Positions 1-5,962 of a DNA stretch of 9,042 nucleotides are shown one piece after another. Numbering within the stretch: the first letter of the stretch is position 1; each line of letters opens with the position of its first letter. The DNA lies in assembly GCA_905372035.1 (NCBI GenBank), contig CAJPNN010000055.1:1-9042 (forward strand). The letters run 5' to 3'. Below the pieces are notes generated by a model, which had not been told where the DNA came from, did not search any database, and saw only the letters and a list, made by a program, of their open reading frames with translations. A program made the translations under genes and the position numbers. The DNA comes from Bacillota bacterium. GTDB taxonomy: Bacteria; Bacillota; Clostridia; Peptostreptococcales; Anaerovoracaceae.

Positions 1-627
1 ACTAATCACTATCACGGAATCACGATCGGATTTGTAGATTCATTGGCAGAAAAAGCACTCACCGAGAATGCGGCAGGTATTCCAATTAATCTTGCAGACA
101 TAAGAAAGAAATTCTGTGGAAAAGACGGATATTTTATCATACAGGAGGAAGAAACTCTCAAACGATTGTTTACTGATCTGTACAGGGTTCCGGACAGTGT
201 GAAAATTCCATATTTCCGTGCTAAAGTATTGGAGCTGCTTGTGTGTCTGTCCGTAATAGATGCAAAGAATACAAAAGAAGGAGGTTCATACTTTTACAAG
301 GACAAGGTAGAAAAAACGCGAGCGGTGCAGAAACTGATTTCCGAAAATATAGATAAGGGCTACACAATTAAGTGGTTAGCAGAGCGGTTTGACATTTCAC
401 AGACGGCACTTAAGGATTGCTTTAAAAGTCTATACGGAAAACCAATCTATACTTGGCTGAAAGAATATCGCATCGAAAAAGCCAGAGAATATCTGACAGA
501 AAAAGAAGATATGAGTATATTAGATATTGCGATGGCAGTCGGCTATAAGAGTCAGACAAAATTCGGCGCCGTATTCAAAAAAATATGCGGCATGACTCCA
601 AATGAATATCGGAATCAAAGGCATTAG
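1..627 (+). CDS. AraC-family transcriptional regulator, 5' truncated by window edge
   Basis: The frame is open from base 1 to the TAG at 625-627 (208 codons), so the real start lies outside the window; a TTG at 43 is only an internal possibility. The C-terminal half, about codons 104-206, is an AraC-type DNA-binding domain with two helix-turn-helix units. The first begins near codon 121 (IKWLAERFDIS). The second begins near codon 171 (ILDIAMAVGYKSQTKFGAVF), followed by the usual ending GMTPNEYR. The visible N-terminal part is not a recognisable cupin. It contains a helix, YFRAKVLELL, of the kind I associate with PchR/YbtA-like regulators, which often control metal or siderophore uptake and efflux genes; that link is inference. 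The ligand and targets are unknown, and the downstream genes do not reveal them. Family call is sure, subfamily is not. Confidence 0.93.
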   Translation, partial: TNHYHGITIGFVDSLAEKALTENAAGIPINLADIRKKFCGKDGYFIIQEEETLKRLFTDLYRVPDSVKIPYFRAKVLELLVCLSVIDAKNTKEGGSYFYKDKVEKTRAVQKLISENIDKGYTIKWLAERFDISQTALKDCFKSLYGKPIYTWLKEYRIEKAREYLTEKEDMSILDIAMAVGYKSQTKFGAVFKKICGMTPNEYRNQRH

Positions 628-631
628 GTAA

Positions 632-751
632 AAGAGATATGGGTTGCTTAAAGAAAGAAGGTATAAATTTACAAAGAAATATTTAGAACTTCAAATCTAT
701 GATGATAAAGCACCGGGTAAATGGTATAATATTAGCAGATATTGGAGATGA
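632..751 (+). pseudogene. Short open frame, possible C-terminal remnant of a lost gene
   Basis: Between the regulator and the next gene, one frame stays open for 39 codons from the TAA at 629-631 to the TGA at 749-751. The only start-like codon near its beginning is a TTG at 644, without a clear ribosome binding site. The peptide ends YDDKAPGKWYNISRYWR, which reads like real protein (mixed charge, Trp/Tyr rich) rather than shadow translation. I do not recognise the family. It could be the tail of a decayed or truncated gene, or chance. The same bases carry a good extended -10 promoter motif, so the stretch may now serve mainly as a promoter. Low confidence that it is expressed. Confidence 0.25.
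722..730 (+). promoter_or_regulatory. Extended -10 promoter motif upstream of the TPR-like gene
   Basis: TGGTATAAT is a perfect TATAAT (725-730) preceded by the TGn extension of an extended -10 element. No good -35 is seen at the expected distance, which extended -10 promoters tolerate. Transcription would start near 737 and leave a leader of about 48 bases with the ribosome binding site of the gene at 785. Confidence 0.45.
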
Positions 752-784
752 AAATTTGAATTATTAAAAATACGGAGATACAAA

Positions 785-1093
785 ATGAATGCGGAACTCT
801 TTATAAAAAAAGCCTTATTGCAGATAAAAAAAGGTCAAACAGATAAAGCGGTTGAAAGTATGAAGAAAACTATTGAAATAGGAGATGATATTGTTTCAGT
901 TGTTCAAGCTCATTGTTTTCTGGGGGAATATTATTTTATAAATCAAGATTATATTTCAGCAAAATATCATTTGGAGTGGATTTCCGAACAGCAAGATGAA
1001 TTTGAAACAGATTATGATGACTTGTTAAACGAAGAAATTGACAGAGCTGAAATGTTGTTGGATATGATTGGGGAGTTTTCTTTAATTAATTAA
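785..1093 (+). CDS. Small TPR-like helical protein of unknown function
   Basis: This is a 102-residue acidic, all-helical protein without signal peptide or membrane segment, so probably cytoplasmic. Residues about 2-35 and 36-70 look like two tetratricopeptide-like helix pairs: the first has ALLQIKKGQTDKAVESMKKT, the second has HCFLGEYYFINQDYISAKYH, with the A/G/Y spacing typical of TPR units. A third acidic helix closes the protein. TPR units bind other proteins, so a partner or immunity role is possible but not shown. The start is well supported by GGAG at 774-777, seven bases before ATG. The gene is more AT-rich than the cell wall cluster: bases 841-900 hold 18 G+C of 60, against 23 of 60 for 7081-7140. 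This fits, but does not prove, recent acquisition. Confidence 0.7.
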   Translation: MNAELFIKKALLQIKKGQTDKAVESMKKTIEIGDDIVSVVQAHCFLGEYYFINQDYISAKYHLEWISEQQDEFETDYDDLLNEEIDRAEMLLDMIGEFSLIN

Positions 1094-1117
1094 TCTTTTG
1101 TTTTCATTAAATTCCTT

Positions 1118-1146
1118 TTGTTTTGGTTTAGTATATTAAATATAAA
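1118..1146 (+). promoter_or_regulatory. Possible weak promoter for the RDD-family gene
   Basis: TTGTTT (1118-1123) and TATAAA (1141-1146) are separated by 17 bases, matching sigma-A consensus at three and five of six positions. The stretch is very AT-rich, so chance matches are likely. Transcription would start near 1153, which leaves a workable leader only if the RDD gene starts at the ATG at 1184. Confidence 0.3.
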
Positions 1147-1183
1147 AATTATAGATTTAAAACTATGAGTGTGGATGGTGACA

Positions 1184-1723
1184 ATGAGAAAACTTATAAT
1201 GGATTTTGAAGACGAAACTGTAAATATCAAGGGGGCCGGGCAAGAGACCCTTGCAAAGGTGATTCCCAGAGTGATCGGATATGTGATAGACAGAATTATA
1301 ATATGGGGGACAGGAATCATGATTACTTGGGCGCTGTCCATAATTTCGGACTTTGAGATGTTTAAGCTTTCAAAATCCCCGATAGACAGTATATACAGAT
1401 TTAATCCGTTGCAGGGGCTTTTCAGCTTAACAATATTTATAATCGTTTTTCTTATGGATATTTTTATGGCATATATGCTTTATAAAACAAACGGGTTTAC
1501 TCCGGGCAAACTTGCCATGAAAGTCAGAGCCGTCAAAAAAGACGGTTCAGCGTTGACTTTTTCGGAATCGGTAACAAGAGAGCTGATGATCAAGGGTATA
1601 GGAAATGCAATTACTTCAGGTATAGTAAATATCATATCACTGTTTACGGCATCATTTTCAAATGAGAGAAAAGCGCTTCATGATATGTCTGTCGGAACTG
1701 TGGTTATAAAGGTGAGTGTATAA
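1184..1723 (+). CDS. RDD-family integral membrane protein
   Basis: This is a 179-residue membrane protein with the layout of the RDD family (Pfam RDD). An N-terminal RVIGYVIDRIII stretch (about residues 29-40) carries the conserved Arg and Asp at the start of the first membrane helix. A second hydrophobic helix lies near residues 78-103. The family signature TPGKLAMKVRAVKKDGS follows, and the C-terminal segment ends in RKALHDMSVGTVV, matching the LHD...GT motif. Some RDD proteins have been linked to ion transport, but for most, including this one, the substrate is unknown. The frame is open to a GTG at 1169 and also has an ATG at 1175. I chose the ATG at 1184 because GGATGG/GGTG lies just upstream, whereas 1169 has no ribosome binding site; the choice is uncertain. 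It is separated from mraZ by 264 bases and a terminator, so it is not part of the dcw operon. Confidence 0.85.
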   Translation: MRKLIMDFEDETVNIKGAGQETLAKVIPRVIGYVIDRIIIWGTGIMITWALSIISDFEMFKLSKSPIDSIYRFNPLQGLFSLTIFIIVFLMDIFMAYMLYKTNGFTPGKLAMKVRAVKKDGSALTFSESVTRELMIKGIGNAITSGIVNIISLFTASFSNERKALHDMSVGTVVIKVSV

Positions 1724-1772
1724 CAGTTAGATAATGTGAGTATATAGCGGTTTAATAGAGCTTTATAAAAGG

Positions 1773-1789
1773 GAGTGTGACACATACTC
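1773..1789 (+). other. Short hairpin or palindrome after the RDD gene
   Basis: GAGTGTG (1773-1779) and CATACTC (1783-1789) can pair over seven positions, one of them a G-U, around an ACA loop. The following bases are only moderately T-rich (ATTCTTTG). It could be a weak terminator or a protein site; nothing else in the sequence decides. Confidence 0.3.
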
Positions 1790-1819
1790 ATTCTTTGTAT
1801 ATTGTGCATGAACCTATGT

Positions 1820-1830
1820 TCACCACTATA
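1820..1830 (-). repeat. Inverted copy of the MraZ-box sequence
   Basis: TCACCACTATA is the exact reverse complement of TATAGTGGTGA at 1921-1931, the first box upstream of mraZ. The two form an 11-bp perfect inverted repeat about 100 bases apart, with the terminator between them. Only one box is clear here: the bases at 10-bp steps on either side do not continue the pattern. It may be a remote operator half-site or coincidence. Confidence 0.45.
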
Positions 1831-1881
1831 TATTGTTTATGCAGGCGGAATGCTTGAATATATGAAGTTTTACCGGTTAAA

Positions 1882-1909
1882 AAGGGGAGTTGAGCCCCTT
1901 ATTTTTTTT
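1882..1909 (+). terminator. Rho-independent terminator upstream of mraZ
   Basis: AAGGGG (1882-1887) pairs with CCCCTT (1895-1900) around a seven-base AGTTGAG loop and is followed by ATTTTTTTT (1901-1909). This is a compact GC-rich stem with a run of eight T. It should stop readthrough from the accessory genes. The minus strand also shows a short T run after the stem, so it might act weakly in both directions. Confidence 0.85.
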
Positions 1910-1917
1910 ATATTTTG

Positions 1918-1946
1918 TTGTATAGTGGTGATAAATGGTGTATAGT
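1918..1946 (+). promoter_or_regulatory. Candidate dcw operon promoter (mraZ promoter)
   Basis: TTGTAT (1918-1923) and TATAGT (1941-1946) are spaced by 17 bases. They match sigma-A consensus at three of six (-35) and five of six (-10) positions. The start would fall near 1953, giving a leader of about 35 bases before mraZ. The promoter overlaps all three MraZ boxes, so bound MraZ would block RNA polymerase. Other AT-rich alternatives exist (for example TATATA at 1962), so the exact elements are inference. Confidence 0.45.
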
Positions 1947-1950
1947 GGAG
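1925..1950 (+). promoter_or_regulatory. MraZ operator: three direct repeats at 10-bp spacing
   Basis: GTGGTG (1925-1930), ATGGTG (1935-1940) and GTGGAG (1945-1950) are separated by four-base AT-rich spacers, exactly one helical turn apart. MraZ proteins are known to bind short G-rich direct repeats in front of their own operon. The position, 38 bases before mraZ, fits autoregulation. A TTGTTG at 1915-1920 could be a degenerate fourth unit. Confidence 0.82.
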
Positions 1951-1987
1951 GAAAAATAGAGTATATATCATGTAATGGGGGAAGAGT

Positions 1988-2419
1988 ATGTTTTTGGGCG
2001 AGTATCAAAACTCAATAGATGCAAAGGGAAGAGCTATTATTCCCGCAAAATTTCGAGAAGAGCTCGGAGAGAGTTTCGTGATTACTAAAGGCCTTGAGAC
2101 ATGTCTTTTTATATATCCCATGTCACAATGGGAAAAATTTCAGGAAAAGATTGCGGATCTGCCGCTTACGAGCAAAGAGAGCAGAGCATTTGTGAGAAGG
2201 TTTTTTGCAGGAGCGGTAGAATGTGGACTTGATAAGCAGGGAAGAGTGAATATACCGCAGCATTTAAGAGAGCATGCAAAGATAGACAAGGAGCTTGTAA
2301 CAATAGGCGTAAACGAGAGAATAGAAATTTGGGCGAAGGACGGCTGGGACAGCTACTGTGAAGATATAGACGATGATTATGAGGAGATATTGCAGGGCAT
2401 TTCGGGACTGGGGATATAG
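1988..2419 (+). CDS. mraZ: Transcriptional regulator MraZ
   Basis: This is a 143-residue protein of the usual family length, and the first gene of the dcw cluster. It starts with the typical MFLGEYQNSIDAKGR and contains two SpoVT/AbrB-like swapped-hairpin DNA-binding units. Each has the conserved DxxGR motif: residues 11-15 followed by AIIPAKFRE, and residues 82-86 followed by VNIPQHLRE. MraZ forms a ring-like oligomer and binds tandem boxes in front of its own operon; such boxes are visible at 1925-1950. It therefore probably tunes transcription of the downstream genes. The start is set by GGGGG (1977-1981) six bases before ATG. Its stop is only two bases before the rsmH start, which suggests translational coupling. 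No odd features. Confidence 0.98.
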   Translation: MFLGEYQNSIDAKGRAIIPAKFREELGESFVITKGLETCLFIYPMSQWEKFQEKIADLPLTSKESRAFVRRFFAGAVECGLDKQGRVNIPQHLREHAKIDKELVTIGVNERIEIWAKDGWDSYCEDIDDDYEEILQGISGLGI

Positions 2420-2421
2420 GT

Positions 2422-3357
2422 ATGAAATTTTATCATAAACCGGTTTTGTATAAAGAAACAATAGAAGGACTGAAGATAAAAAGTGACGGAATATATGCGG
2501 ACGGAACTATGGGCGGAGGCGGTCATTCAGAGGGAATATGCAAGAATCTCGAAAAGTACGGAACGTTTGTAGGAATAGACAGAGATCCGGCAGCAATTGA
2601 AGCGGGGAGAGGCAGACTTGAAAAGTATATTTGTAAAAAATTTTATATAAATGATAATTATTGTAGCATAAAAGAAAACTCAAAAGAGCTTGGAATAAAC
2701 GGCTTTGACGGCATAGTTTTAGACTTGGGAGTTTCATCATTTCAGCTCGATAATATAGATAGAGGATTTTCATATATGCATGATGCACCTTTGGATATGA
2801 GAATGGATCCGAATGATGCTATGTCGGCGGAAGAAGTCGTAAACGAATACAGTCAGGAAGATCTCTACCGAATAATAAAGGATTATGGAGAAGAACGGTG
2901 GGCCAAGAGGATAGCACGATTCATATGCGAAAGAAGAAAACTGCAAAAGATAAGAAGTACGGGTGAGCTGGTTGAAATCATAAAAGCGGCGATTCCCGCT
3001 TCGGCCAGAAGAGACGGACCGCATCCTGCTAAAAGAACATTTCAGGCAATACGCATTGAAGTAAACTCGGAACTTGAACTTTTGGCGGAAGCGTTGGAAA
3101 ACTGTATAGATGTACTGAATCCGGAGGGAAGACTTTGCGTTATAACTTTCCATTCGCTTGAGGACAGGATCGTAAAAGAAGTATTTAACAGAAGAGAAGA
3201 TCCGTGCATATGTCCTAAGGAGTTTCCTGTATGTACGTGCGGTAGGGTCGGTGATTTCAAAAAAGTCAACAGAAAGCCGACCGTTCCTACAGAAGATGAG
3301 CTTGATGAAAATCCGAGAGCAAGGAGTGCAAAGCTCAGAGTAGGAGAAAAAAATTAA
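2422..3357 (+). CDS. rsmH: 16S rRNA (cytosine-1402 N4)-methyltransferase RsmH
   Basis: This 311-residue enzyme (older name MraW) uses S-adenosylmethionine to methylate N4 of C1402 in 16S rRNA, in the ribosomal P site. The SAM-binding part shows ADGTMGGGGHS (residues 26-36), VGIDRDP (50-56) and LDLGVSS (100-106). Further family signatures are TFQAIRIEVN (206-215), FHSLEDR (243-249), the cysteine-rich DPCICP...CTCGR segment, and the C-terminal NPRARSAKLR. Length is normal, with the inserted helical domain between the SAM motifs. The ribosome binding site GGGGA (2410-2414) lies inside the end of mraZ, seven bases before ATG, so the two are likely co-translated. It is cytoplasmic and has no direct role in division; its place in this cluster is conserved in bacteria. 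Confidence 0.98.
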   Translation: MKFYHKPVLYKETIEGLKIKSDGIYADGTMGGGGHSEGICKNLEKYGTFVGIDRDPAAIEAGRGRLEKYICKKFYINDNYCSIKENSKELGINGFDGIVLDLGVSSFQLDNIDRGFSYMHDAPLDMRMDPNDAMSAEEVVNEYSQEDLYRIIKDYGEERWAKRIARFICERRKLQKIRSTGELVEIIKAAIPASARRDGPHPAKRTFQAIRIEVNSELELLAEALENCIDVLNPEGRLCVITFHSLEDRIVKEVFNRREDPCICPKEFPVCTCGRVGDFKKVNRKPTVPTEDELDENPRARSAKLRVGEKN

Positions 3358-3378
3358 AATTATTATAAGGAGGAGCAA

Positions 3379-3810
3379 ATGATATCCGCTGAAAAATGGT
3401 ATGAATATCAAGAAAACTATAAGCGGTACGGGTTTGATATGAAACCTCGTACACAAAAGAAAATTTCGGAAGTCAACGTTAAGAGCGGAATAAACGCTAA
3501 GGATAAAGCATTACTCGTTGCTCTGGTACTTATATTAGGGATTATATGCATAGGGATGATACTTACGACATCATATTGTGCCAAGCTTCAATATAACACC
3601 AACAGGGTTGTAAAATCAAACATGGAAATTCAGGGAGAAATTGAGAACCTTAATGTGCAGATCAAGAGTGCGGTCAGTTTGGAGACATTGGAATATAAGG
3701 GGATAAATCAGCTGGGCATGGTTTACCCGTTTGAAGAGCAGTATATAGTGATAGATCCGAATTCTGTAGACGGGCGGGCTGTAGCAAACAATGTTTCCGT
3801 TAAGAAGTAA
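3379..3810 (+). CDS. ftsL: Cell division protein FtsL-like
   Basis: This is a 143-residue bitopic membrane protein. A charged cytoplasmic tail (residues 1-43) precedes one strongly hydrophobic helix (about 44-64). An extracellular segment predicted to be coiled coil follows (about 69-98, with N/E/I/L heptad-like spacing), then a short tail with NQLGMVYP, a phrase common at the end of FtsL-type coiled coils. FtsL acts in the FtsQ/DivIB-FtsL-FtsB/DivIC complex that activates septal wall synthesis by the class B PBP and its SEDS partner. Sequence conservation in this family is poor, so the call rests on topology and on its place between rsmH and the PBP gene. The tail is longer than in many FtsL proteins, which are often 100-120 residues. 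AAGGAGG (3367-3373), five bases before ATG, is a near-perfect ribosome binding site. Confidence 0.85.
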   Translation: MISAEKWYEYQENYKRYGFDMKPRTQKKISEVNVKSGINAKDKALLVALVLILGIICIGMILTTSYCAKLQYNTNRVVKSNMEIQGEIENLNVQIKSAVSLETLEYKGINQLGMVYPFEEQYIVIDPNSVDGRAVANNVSVKK

Positions 3811-3828
3811 GAAATCGAATTTTATACA

Positions 3829-3853
3829 AGAGGAGACGAATCAGGATTTTAAA
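3829..3853 (+). other. Orphan translation-initiation-like segment
   Basis: AGAGGAG (3829-3835) is a strong Shine-Dalgarno match, but no ATG follows until 3923, and the nearest TTG (3858) opens only six codons. The segment continues with CAGGATTTTAAA, closely resembling the bases just before murF (AGAGGAG at 5970-5976, then CAGGAGTTTAAA ending at the A of the murF start). It may be a relic of a lost gene start or a shared leader element. Confidence 0.4.
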
Positions 3854-3889
3854 CAGGTTGACAGCTGAAAAAGACTGATTCTTTTATTT
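3838..3889 (+). terminator. Hairpin with T-rich tail between ftsL and the PBP gene (possible attenuator)
   Basis: GAATCAG (3838-3844) and CTGATTC (3875-3881) are perfect inverted repeats and are followed by TTTTATTT (3882-3889). Inside, a GA/GA mismatch, TTTT/AAAA and CAG/CTG (3854-3856 with 3865-3867) could extend the stem. The outer stem has only three G-C pairs, so this is a weak terminator at best. It may lower or regulate readthrough inside the operon, or mark a processing site. Confidence 0.4.
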
Positions 3890-3922
3890 AAATCGGAAGA
3901 AAGGTAATTTGGTGATATTTAG

Positions 3923-5941
3923 ATGAGAATGTATCCTGTGTCCAGTATAAATAAAAAGAGAATGGTTTTGGCATTTACAATCCTTTCGATTCTGCTTGTG
4001 GTTCTGACGTTCAGAGTGGGATGGGTTCAGATAGTCAAAGGCGGTAAATATGCCGATATGGCGAAACAGGAGCAGAAAAAAGACATGCCTATAGAAGCGA
4101 AGAGAGGAAGCATATACGACTGTCACGGGCAGGTACTTGCACTCAGTGCCGTTACAAATACGATATGGGCGAGACCGACGGCTATAAACAGCGGCAGATC
4201 GGATAAAAAGGCGAAGTATAATTATGATAACGCAAAAAAAGCCCTGACGGAAGTTTTAGGGCTTACGGAAGATAAAGCGAAAGAAATATTGGAGTCTGAT
4301 AAAAACATAGTTAAAGTTGCAAAGTATGTAGATAAAGACAAGGCTGACAAAATCAGAAAAATGGGACTTAACGGCATAGAAATAGAGCAGGAAGTCAAGA
4401 GATATTATCCTATGGGAGCATTTGCATCCAACGTACTTGGAAGTGTTACCGATGATAATGCGGGACAATCGGGACTTGAAGCCAAGTATAACGAATATTT
4501 GGCGGGAGTACCGGGAAGATGGATAAAAGACACGGATAGAGACGGTGAAAGCATAGTCTACGGAAAAGAAGAGTATTATGAAGCCAAGAACGGATATGAT
4601 ATGATTGTCACTATCGATAAAGTAGTGCAGCACTTTGCGGAGAGAGCTATAAAAAATGTAAGAGCTACGACGGGAGCGGACAGGGTTATGGCTATAGTTA
4701 TGAATCCTAAAAATGGAGATATACTCGCTATGGCGGTTACACCGGATTTTGATCCGAATAATCCGAGGGTACCGACGGAACCGGCACAACAGGAAGCATT
4801 AAAAAATCTGAGCGTTGAGGAAGGATATAAATACCTTATGAAAATGTGGAGAAATCCGCTGATTAACGATGTTTATGAGCCGGGTTCAACTTTTAAACTT
4901 CTTACGACGGCTGCCGCACTTGAAGAGGGAGTGACAAGTCTAAATGACGGTTTTTACTGTAACGGAGTTTATAATGTTTCAGGTACTGTGCTTAAGTGTT
5001 GGAGTTGGCAGAAGCCTCACGGAAGAGAAAACTTGTCGCAAGCACTCGGGAATTCATGTAACCCCGTCTTTATTCAACTTGCCCAAAGAATCGGATACAA
5101 TAAATATTTTGAATATATGGACCGGTTCGGGATGACATCAAGAACAGGTATAGATTTTCCCGGAGAAGGGAAGGCTATTTTGCAGTCGAAAAAAACGGCA
5201 GGCCCCGTAGGTCTTGCAACGATGTCATATGGACAGGGTATAGCCGTCACGCCTATTCAAATGGTTACTGCGGTTTCCGCTATAGCTAACGGAGGCGAGC
5301 TTGTTGAACCGCATCTGGTAAAAAAACTGATAGATAAAAAGACCGGGAAAATTATAAAACAATTTGATAAAAAGGTAATTCGTCAAGTGATTTCCGCACA
5401 GACATCACAGGATATGAGAAGTGCTATGGAGTATGTTGTGAGCGACGGCGGAGGGAAAATTATACAGATACCCGGATACAGAATAGGCGGTAAGACGGGA
5501 ACCGCACAGAAAGCACATCAGGGAACTTACAGCAATGAAACGAACTCTTCAGTCATAGCGGTTGCTCCTATAGAAGATCCTAAAGTAACGGTGCTTGTGA
5601 TAGTTGACAATCCGAAGGGAGTTAAATTCGGAAGCAGTACGGCGGGGCCGGGGGTCAAGCAGATATTATCGGACTGTTTTACATATATGAATATAAAACC
5701 TAATCAGGGAGCAGGACAGTCTAAAGCGACATATTCACCGGCACAAATATCCAAGATGACCGTGCCGAACCTGACGGGAATGAATTTTATGAGTGCCGCA
5801 CAGGTCGCCGTGAACATGGGGTTGGGATATGAAGCGGTTCCAAAACTGTCGCAGGTAGAGGATTTTGTCGTCGTGGATCAATATCCGAAGCCGGGGGCAA
5901 AAATCAGAGCCGGAGATAAAATATTTTTATATAGAAAATAA
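3923..5941 (+). CDS. ftsI: Class B penicillin-binding protein with PASTA domain (FtsI/PBP2-type, SpoVD-like)
   Basis: This 672-residue D,D-transpeptidase crosslinks peptidoglycan at the septum. It has an N-terminal membrane anchor (about 13-35), then the PBP dimerisation domain opening with KRGSIYDCHGQVLA. The transpeptidase domain has all three active-site motifs: STFK at 322-325 (Ser322 nucleophile), SCN at 378-380 and KTG at 524-526. One C-terminal PASTA domain lies at about 612-672 (VPNLTGMNF...DQYPKPG). A single PASTA and this length resemble SpoVD of sporulating Bacillota, but it is the only class B PBP in the cluster seen here, so it more likely serves, or also serves, vegetative division. 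An in-frame stop (3920-3922) directly precedes ATG 3923. GGTGAT (3911-3916), six bases upstream, is a Shine-Dalgarno match. The 112-base gap before it is unusually long for this operon and contains a hairpin. Confidence 0.95.
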   Translation: MRMYPVSSINKKRMVLAFTILSILLVVLTFRVGWVQIVKGGKYADMAKQEQKKDMPIEAKRGSIYDCHGQVLALSAVTNTIWARPTAINSGRSDKKAKYNYDNAKKALTEVLGLTEDKAKEILESDKNIVKVAKYVDKDKADKIRKMGLNGIEIEQEVKRYYPMGAFASNVLGSVTDDNAGQSGLEAKYNEYLAGVPGRWIKDTDRDGESIVYGKEEYYEAKNGYDMIVTIDKVVQHFAERAIKNVRATTGADRVMAIVMNPKNGDILAMAVTPDFDPNNPRVPTEPAQQEALKNLSVEEGYKYLMKMWRNPLINDVYEPGSTFKLLTTAAALEEGVTSLNDGFYCNGVYNVSGTVLKCWSWQKPHGRENLSQALGNSCNPVFIQLAQRIGYNKYFEYMDRFGMTSRTGIDFPGEGKAILQSKKTAGPVGLATMSYGQGIAVTPIQMVTAVSAIANGGELVEPHLVKKLIDKKTGKIIKQFDKKVIRQVISAQTSQDMRSAMEYVVSDGGGKIIQIPGYRIGGKTGTAQKAHQGTYSNETNSSVIAVAPIEDPKVTVLVIVDNPKGVKFGSSTAGPGVKQILSDCFTYMNIKPNQGAGQSKATYSPAQISKMTVPNLTGMNFMSAAQVAVNMGLGYEAVPKLSQVEDFVVVDQYPKPGAKIRAGDKIFLYRK

Positions 5942-5962
5942 TTGAATATAAATTGAATATAA
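5941..5962 (+). repeat. 11-bp tandem repeat, two copies
   Basis: ATTGAATATAA occurs twice back to back (5941-5951 and 5952-5962), starting at the last base of the PBP stop codon. It probably arose by slippage in AT-rich sequence. The first copy supplies the -35-like TTGAAT of the candidate promoter in front of murF. Confidence 0.8.

Noticed and set aside
699..767. A 22-codon open frame beginning ATGATG just before the TPR-like gene
   Set aside because: No ribosome binding site, very short, and it competes with a more protein-like frame over the same bases.
1169..1183. GTG at 1169 as the start of the RDD gene
   Set aside because: No ribosome binding site precedes it, and the ATG at 1184 has a G-rich stretch at a workable distance; the extra five residues cannot be fully excluded.
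1090..1341. An 83-codon minus-strand open frame over the start of the RDD gene
   Set aside because: It overlaps the N-terminal RDD signature on the + strand and has no family features of its own.
1808..1945. A 45-codon + strand open frame in the mraZ upstream region with a hydrophobic C-terminus
   Set aside because: It has no ribosome binding site, runs straight through the terminator stem and two MraZ boxes, and its hydrophobic tail comes from the T-run of the terminator.
2770..3456. A 228-codon open frame on the minus strand
   Set aside because: It lies opposite rsmH and the start of ftsL, both well-supported genes; its Phe/Tyr/Ile/Ser-rich composition is what antisense translation of AT- and purine-rich genes gives.
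4944..5135. A 63-codon + strand open frame inside the PBP gene
   Set aside because: It is an out-of-frame shadow within the transpeptidase domain, which is intact in the main frame.
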